Positions 34,608-37,212 of a stretch of 37,212 nucleotides of DNA are shown piece by piece (within the stretch, counting starts at the first letter, position 1; each line of letters opens with the position of its first letter). The stretch is taken from positions 1 through 37,212 of IMG/VR virus record IMGVR_UViG_3300001533_001615; one strand, written 5' to 3'. The DNA is from a virus. The notes beneath the pieces are model-generated. The model was not told the DNA's origin, searched no databases, and worked only from the letters and a program-made list of their open reading frames with translations. The translations under genes and the position numbers were made by a program.

Positions 34608-34763
34608 TTAATTCATTACTGAATTATATATCAAAACTATCATAATACCAAAAGGTACTCCAATAATCTTAAAAAATGTACCTGGATATCTAATTATCCA
34701 TCCCGCAAATATAACTCGCCAAAAATTCCAATATGGCGCATTCTTTCTTCTTGCTCTTATCAT
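34608..34763 (-). CDS. Small membrane protein (51 aa)
   Basis: ATG 34763 gives MIRARRKNAPYWNFWRVIFA, GWIIRYPGTFFKIIGVPFGI and MIVLIYNSVMN. A basic N-terminus (RARRK) is followed by aromatic and aliphatic residues, with one or two membrane segments (about 14-25 and 31-47). Positive-inside charge suggests the N-terminus faces the cytoplasm. No clear ribosome site is seen. It lies 50 nt upstream of the 63-aa gene. Similar small NAPYWNFWR-type proteins occur in cyanophages; function unknown. Confidence 0.72.
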   Translation of the reverse strand: MIRARRKNAPYWNFWRVIFAGWIIRYPGTFFKIIGVPFGIMIVLIYNSVMN

Positions 34764-34865
34764 AATATAAAAAAAGATAAAAAGGGGGGTTTACTTCAAA
34801 AAATTTACCAAAAATTTTTTTTATATTCTCTATATCACTCTCTCGTTTTGTCACCTCTGTAGGTT

Positions 34866-34883
34866 AGGGTAGTTACCCTTTTT
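34866..34883 (+). terminator. Plus-strand terminator-like hairpin
   Basis: AGGG, loop TAGTTA, CCCT, then TTTTT. The stem is short (extendable to AGGGTA/TACCCT with a very tight loop). It would end a plus-strand transcript; none is otherwise evident. The interval 34764-34963 holds no convincing gene. Confidence 0.3.
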
Positions 34884-34963
34884 ATATACGGGCACCGAAC
34901 GCCTTAAGAACCCTTATGGGGGGGCATCGCTACGCTTATAAGAATCACCCACAAATCAAAACG

Positions 34964-34997
34964 CTGTCTAACACGAATAACTGTCTAACACGAATAA
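34964..34997. repeat. 17-bp perfect tandem repeat
   Basis: CTGTCTAACACGAATAA occurs twice head to tail (34964-34980 and 34981-34997). The second copy forms the left arm of a hairpin with TTATTCGTG at 35005-35013. Related TAACGAA words follow at 35061 and 35087. Confidence 0.9.
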
Positions 34998-35109
34998 CTA
35001 TTACTTATTCGTGATGTATTATAAACACACAGAGAGAGAAGAGTTTCTACTGTGTGTTTATAACGAACAAGACAGTGTGAGTGTAATAACGAACATCCCA
35101 CACTGTCTT
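34989..35109. other. Cluster of three consecutive hairpins
   Basis: Hairpin 1: CACGAATAA / TTATTCGTG (34989-35013, 9 bp, 7-nt loop). Hairpin 2: TATAAACACACAG / CTGTGTGTTTATA (35020-35062, 13 bp, 17-nt loop). Hairpin 3: AAGACAGTGTG / CACACTGTCTT (35069-35109, 11 bp, 19-nt loop). All stems are perfect. None has a U-run typical of a terminator on either strand. They lie 11-130 nt after the stop of the frameshifted gene, so they could be a structured 3' end, a small RNA, or a protein-binding or replication site. Confidence 0.7.
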
Positions 35110-35120
35110 ATACGAATTAG

Positions 35121-35437
35121 TTAGAAGGCAATAGGATCAAGTGTTGGTTGATTCTTTGTAGATTGTTGTTCTTGATATTCTTTGACGATAAGATCCAGAA
35201 TCTCAAGAATAGAATTGCCGTCATTACCACGACGCATCATACCAAGAACGATTTGTGCGATTATACCAGAATCATCTTTGCACTAATTTCATCCTCATTC
35301 TCGGGGCAATTAGCAATACCTTCTGCTTCACAGATAGAATCCCGAATATCATCTACAACGACATTCAAGATTTCAAGAACTTGAGAACCAATCTGTCCTT
35401 GACGAAGCATACCAACAGCAACCTTACGGTTCATCAT
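35121..35437 (-). pseudogene. Two-repeat small cyanophage protein, split by a -1 frameshift
   Basis: ATG 35437 gives MMNRKVAVGMLRQGQIGSQV then LEILNVVVDDIRDSI and runs into a stop after EDEISAKMILV. In the next frame the protein continues as KDDSGIIAQIVLGMMRRGND, GNSILEILDLIVKEYQEQ and NQPTLDPIAF, ending at TAA 35121-35123. The two halves are paralogous (VGMLRQGQIGSQVLEILNVV against LGMMRRGNDGNSILEILDLI). Restoring one A in the run at about 35271-35273 (AAA to AAAA) gives one protein of about 104 aa with two repeats. Either a real frameshift, a sequencing or assembly slip in a homopolymer, or programmed frameshifting. Family of small cyanophage proteins with this LRxGxxGxxILEILD motif; function unknown. 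Confidence 0.65.
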
Positions 35438-35443
35438 AATCAA

Positions 35444-35917
35444 CGGAAAGTGTAGTGGACGATGTAATCAGAACAATACGAATTCACGCACTGCCCTCAT
35501 CACCCTTACAGTATAACGCATTTTAAGGGTCTGTGGGGTGATGACTGTGCCAGTTGTACAAGTGTCCTGAGACTGTTGAGATCTCACTGATCTTATGAGT
35601 CTTAAGAACATCCAGACATTATAAATTGACTCCTGCGTAGAAGAAACTTAAAAAAAGCACATAAGTTTCTATCTAGGAATCGTCCTATCTTTTTTTATTC
35701 TGTTCGGTGAGTCTTTAATTATTCGCTTTTTGGATTTCTAAGTGTGTTAAACTTAACGATTTTATTGCGCCGGAGACCGCGTTCTAACTCCCTCTTTTTA
35801 TCATATAAGAAAAGGTGTACTTGTCTCTTTCTTTGTCAGATTGTTACCTCTTTATCCCGTAGGAGAGTTCAATTGCTGCTCTATAAGAAATTAACTTATA
35901 CTCTTTTATTTATACAA
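35444..35917. other. Gene-poor tract with hairpins, no convincing gene
   Basis: About 470 nt without a supported gene. It is less AT-rich than the structural genes in its left part. It holds an imperfect palindrome CAGTTGTACAAGTG (near 35551), a hairpin AGAAACTTA / TAAGTTTCT (35642-35670), the word CTTAAGAAC also present near 34902, and GGAG/CTCC complementarity around 35773-35791. I looked for a tRNA there and found no acceptor stem. A weak minus-strand frame of 49 codons from about 35611 is not supported. Confidence 0.5.
35674..35697 (+). terminator. Plus-strand terminator-like hairpin
   Basis: TAGGA, loop ATCG, TCCTA, then TCTTTTTTT on the plus strand. The stem is only 5 bp but the T-run is long. 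It would end a plus-strand transcript through the gene-poor tract. Confidence 0.4.
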
Positions 35918-36094
35918 TTAAATTCTTGTAAAAGGTAGACTTAAATCCTCTACATAACTCTTAATCCTCTCATTTCCTGATAGATCAAATACCTTGCGCC
36001 AGTTGAGATTATAAGGATTAAAGTCCTCATTTACTTCCATTTCTAATGTAATCCTGTACTTGTTCTTCTGTCCTTTTGTAAGAGACTTAAGCAT
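35918..36094 (-). CDS. Small conserved cyanophage protein (58 aa)
   Basis: ATG 36094 gives MLKSLTKGQKNKYRITLEME, VNEDFNPYNLNWRKVFDLSG and NERIKSYVEDLSLPFTRI. The pattern (LKSLTKGQKNK.RIT.E.EV..DFNP, then a Trp and YVEDLS) matches a small protein family in T4-like cyanophages whose role is unknown. It has its own near-consensus promoter at 36121-36149, with a start site near 36114 and a leader of about 20 nt; no clear ribosome site. This suggests early expression. Confidence 0.82.
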   Translation of the reverse strand: MLKSLTKGQKNKYRITLEMEVNEDFNPYNLNWRKVFDLSGNERIKSYVEDLSLPFTRI

Positions 36095-36120
36095 AATTTG
36101 TTAGGAATTCAACACTTATA

Positions 36121-36149
36121 ATTATAGCAGATGATGTGAAAAAAGTCAA
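36121..36149 (-). promoter_or_regulatory. Near-consensus sigma70 promoter (minus)
   Basis: Minus strand: TTGACT (36144-36149), 17-nt spacer, TATAAT (36121-36126), with TGC before the -10. It drives the 58-aa gene at 36094 and probably the frameshifted gene behind it. It is divergent from the promoter at 36194-36222. Confidence 0.88.
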
Positions 36150-36193
36150 CTGTATAAATAATTGAGTATTCTAACATTTTTATTTTTGGGGGG

Positions 36194-36222
36194 TTGACTT
36201 TTCGGCGGTCTTATGGTATTAT
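36194..36222 (+). promoter_or_regulatory. Near-consensus sigma70 promoter (plus)
   Basis: Plus strand: TTGACT (36194-36199), 17-nt spacer, TATTAT (36217-36222), with TGG before the -10. The start would be near 36229. It is the only clear plus-strand promoter in the window and faces the repeat-bearing RNA unit. Confidence 0.85.
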
Positions 36223-36266
36223 GCTCGCCAAGACCACAAGAACCAGAAGGGTTTAGAGAAATAATA

Positions 36267-36368
36267 ACACATAAAGAAAGTCAGTTACACAAGAACTCAA
36301 GACACATAAAGAAAGTCAGTTACACAAGAACTCAACACATAAGAAGAGTTAGTTACATAACAAGAACA
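36267..36368 (+). repeat. 35-nt-period direct repeats in the small RNA
   Basis: The 34-nt unit (ACACATAAAGAAAGTCAGTT followed by ACACAAGAACTCAA) is identical at 36267-36300 and 36302-36335. A diverged third copy (ACACATAAGAAGAGTTAGTT, then ACATAACAAGAACA) runs from 36335 to about 36368. Confidence 0.93.
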
Positions 36369-36370
36369 AG

Positions 36371-36405
36371 AGAGAGAAAGTGTCCCAAATACCTTCTCTC
36401 TTTTT
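36371..36405 (+). terminator. Rho-independent terminator of the small RNA
   Basis: AGAGAGAA (36371-36378) pairs with TTCTCTCT (36394-36401), with further A-U/G-U pairs outside, loop of 15 nt, then T-run to 36405. On the minus strand no U-run follows, so it acts on plus-strand transcripts. Confidence 0.8.
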
Positions 36406-36435
36406 AATGCTTTCTTATGTTTAATAAAACATTAA

Positions 36436-36460
36436 AATAAAAACATAACAAAACTGTTAT
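36436..36460 (-). terminator. Minus-strand terminator
   Basis: Minus strand: ATAACA, loop GTTT, TGTTAT, then GTTTTTATTTT. It begins 13 nt after the stop of the 52-aa gene and closes the run of small genes from the right edge; it faces the terminator of the plus-strand RNA. Confidence 0.6.
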
Positions 36461-36472
36461 ATCGTATACATA

Positions 36473-36631
36473 TTACACAAATTCGTGTAGATAATAGTCT
36501 ACTGTAACCTTATAATGATCTGCTAATTCTTGAATTGATGGTTCAGAAGTATCTCTATGAGAGATGAATAGATCTAGACTCGATTCAGAGCAGAACTCTT
36601 GATACGAGTCTTTTTGATTGATTTGATCCAT
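36473..36631 (-). CDS. Small hypothetical protein (52 aa)
   Basis: ATG 36631 gives MDQINQKDSYQEFCSESSLD, LFISHRDTSEPSIQELADHY and KVTVDYYLHEFV. It is acidic; the end (IQELADHYKVTVDYYLHEF) looks like a small helix-turn-helix-sized segment also known from small cyanophage proteins. It overlaps the end of the 58-aa frame upstream by 58 nt in another frame. A terminator follows. Function unknown. Confidence 0.62.
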   Translation of the reverse strand: MDQINQKDSYQEFCSESSLDLFISHRDTSEPSIQELADHYKVTVDYYLHEFV

Positions 36632-36750
36632 TGAGATTTAGAATTAGAATTAACTTGAGAAGGGAGAGTTGTTACATCTGATTGAACTTCATTTACAAGA
36701 GTAATGAGATTCAAAAAGAAATGACGTTCAAGTTTTTGTGCGGTAGTCAT
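36574..36750 (-). CDS. Small basic hypothetical protein (58 aa), overlapping the next gene
   Basis: ATG 36750 gives MTTAQKLERHFFLNLITLVN, EVQSDVTTLPSQVNSNSKSQ and WIKSIKKTRIKSSALNRV. The basic C-terminus is encoded by the same DNA as the start of the 52-aa gene in another frame. No good ribosome site is visible. KLERHFFLNLITL and WIKS recall other short cyanophage proteins, but I cannot assign a family. Real gene is likely but not certain. Confidence 0.5.
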   Translation of the reverse strand: MTTAQKLERHFFLNLITLVNEVQSDVTTLPSQVNSNSKSQWIKSIKKTRIKSSALNRV

Positions 36751-36770
36751 CAGGAGAAGAAAAAAGGAAC

Positions 36771-36956
36771 TTAATTAACTAATGCAACTCTTACATCTTC
36801 TGTAATACCATTCTTATCATTGGTCACCTTAATATAAACAATACCAGCATCAATCAGTGGTTGAATTGCTCGCATACGTTGAGTATAATTCAGAACTTCA
36901 TCACCATTCTCAAGAGTGAGAAGAATTTCTTTTTGTGCTTTAGTGAGTTTGTTCAT
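36771..36956 (-). CDS. Small hypothetical protein (61 aa)
   Basis: MNKLTKAQKEILLTLENGDE starts a 61-aa protein with RMRAIQPLIDAGIVYIKVTN in the middle, a layout like a winged-helix fragment (helix, helix, beta hairpin). It starts 6 nt after the 73-aa gene upstream and probably shares its transcript. It could be a small DNA-binding regulator, but only the predicted shape supports this. No family recognised. Confidence 0.62.
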   Translation of the reverse strand: MNKLTKAQKEILLTLENGDEVLNYTQRMRAIQPLIDAGIVYIKVTNDKNGITEDVRVALVN

Positions 36957-36962
36957 TGTGAT

Positions 36963-37184
36963 TCAAGCAAAGATAGAAGTCAGAGGTTTGAAATCATAAC
37001 CATAAGGACCATCTACTGCTTCATAAACAATCACATTCTCACCATTTAGATCAATGGACCAATCCATTGCATCATCTTTTGCATCTTGAAGATCTTCAAA
37101 CCATTCAGCATCTTGTAGATCGTATGTAACAGGACAAGAGAGATACATAGTGCTCTGGTGAACTACAGGTGTATTGTAGGGCAT
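36963..37184 (-). CDS. Small hypothetical protein (73 aa)
   Basis: MPYNTPVVHQSTMYLSCPVT begins a 73-aa acidic protein; the middle (DLQDAEWFEDLQDAKDDAMD) is acidic and helical, and the end is GPYGYDFKPLTSIFA. Its promoter would lie near or beyond the window edge. No family recognised. The 28 nt upstream to the edge are GC-rich and contain a copy of a 16-nt word found also at 35534. Confidence 0.62.
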   Translation of the reverse strand: MPYNTPVVHQSTMYLSCPVTYDLQDAEWFEDLQDAKDDAMDWSIDLNGENVIVYEAVDGPYGYDFKPLTSIFA

Positions 37185-37212
37185 TTGAGGAGGGTTTGGG
37201 GTGATGATTGTG

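Larger units (their letters stand above)
36229..36405 (+). ncRNA. Candidate repeat-bearing small RNA of about 177 nt
   Basis: The unit has a promoter (36194-36222), a body with two identical and one diverged 35-nt-period repeat, and a Rho-independent terminator (36371-36405). The body contains no ATG at all on the plus strand; a plus-strand frame of 64 codons begins at 36213 inside the promoter and so would lie upstream of the start site. The RNA is very A-rich with little self-pairing apart from the terminator, so its repeats would be exposed. It is opposite to every gene around it. It could be a regulatory or sponge RNA, or the leader of a lost plus-strand gene. The start is inferred from promoter spacing. 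Confidence 0.65.

Noticed and set aside
35600-35660. Further sigma70 promoters (TTGACT at 35626 plus; TATAAT near 35620 minus)
   Set aside because: The partner boxes are poor (TAAAAA and TTTCTT), so support is too weak to annotate.
35740-35800. Possible tRNA suggested by GTTCTAA and GGAG/CTCC pairing
   Set aside because: No acceptor stem, no valid T-loop (position 57 is not a purine), and no D-arm could be paired on either strand.
35744-35938. Plus-strand frame of 64 codons
   Set aside because: No ribosome site, Leu/Arg/Ser-rich shadow composition, and it overlaps the end of a well-supported minus-strand gene.
36213-36407. Plus-strand reading frame of 64 codons over the repeat unit
   Set aside because: Its ATG lies inside the promoter spacer just before the -10 box, upstream of the expected start site, and the protein is just the repeats read through; a non-coding RNA fits better.

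Overview
This window is part of the late (virion) gene cluster of a T4-like myovirus of the marine cyanophage type. Evidence: strong AT bias, nearly every gene on the minus strand, and the order 25-6-7-8-10-13-14-15-16-17 read from right to left, as in T4 and Syn9/P-SSM2-like cyanophages. Small proteins typical of cyanophages flank the cluster, and NATAAATA late-promoter boxes precede several genes. A myovirus of another marine host with the same synteny cannot be excluded from sequence alone.

Layout from right to left (direction of transcription). 37184-36473: four small unknown genes, ending at a minus-strand terminator. 36405-36095: a plus-strand unit with no ATG (sigma70-type promoter, 35-nt repeats, Rho-independent terminator), facing away from a second near-consensus promoter that drives a small minus-strand gene at 36094-35918. 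35917-34764: a gene-poor tract with less AT-rich patches, several hairpins and one frameshifted two-repeat gene. 34763-33256: a small membrane protein, a small conserved protein, a family-2-like glycosyltransferase and two tiny conserved genes, ended by a strong terminator. 33178-33100: an AT-rich tandem repeat. 33045-7396: the baseplate and neck genes, including two giant proteins (2555 and 2533 aa) and a 1497-aa protein full of beta-rich repeat modules. 7391-4502: neck protein gp14, tail completion protein gp15 and small terminase gp16. 4480-1: an intein-bearing structural protein and the large terminase gene.

The most striking part is the terminase end. TerL is fractured. Its first 84 codons, ending exactly at the Walker A Gly-Lys, are followed by a 39-residue N-intein and a stop codon. 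A separate gene for an EDxHD (Vsr-like) homing endonuclease with two Ros/MucR-type zinc fingers follows. A new ATG then opens a C-intein of about 114 residues, whose conserved end lies at the window edge. Packaging motor function would therefore need protein trans-splicing. The gene just upstream carries a second, contiguous 243-residue intein with a degenerate LAGLIDADG motif, placed inside its conserved YP|SAYANG motif. Two inteins of different architecture thus sit within about 3 kb of the packaging region.
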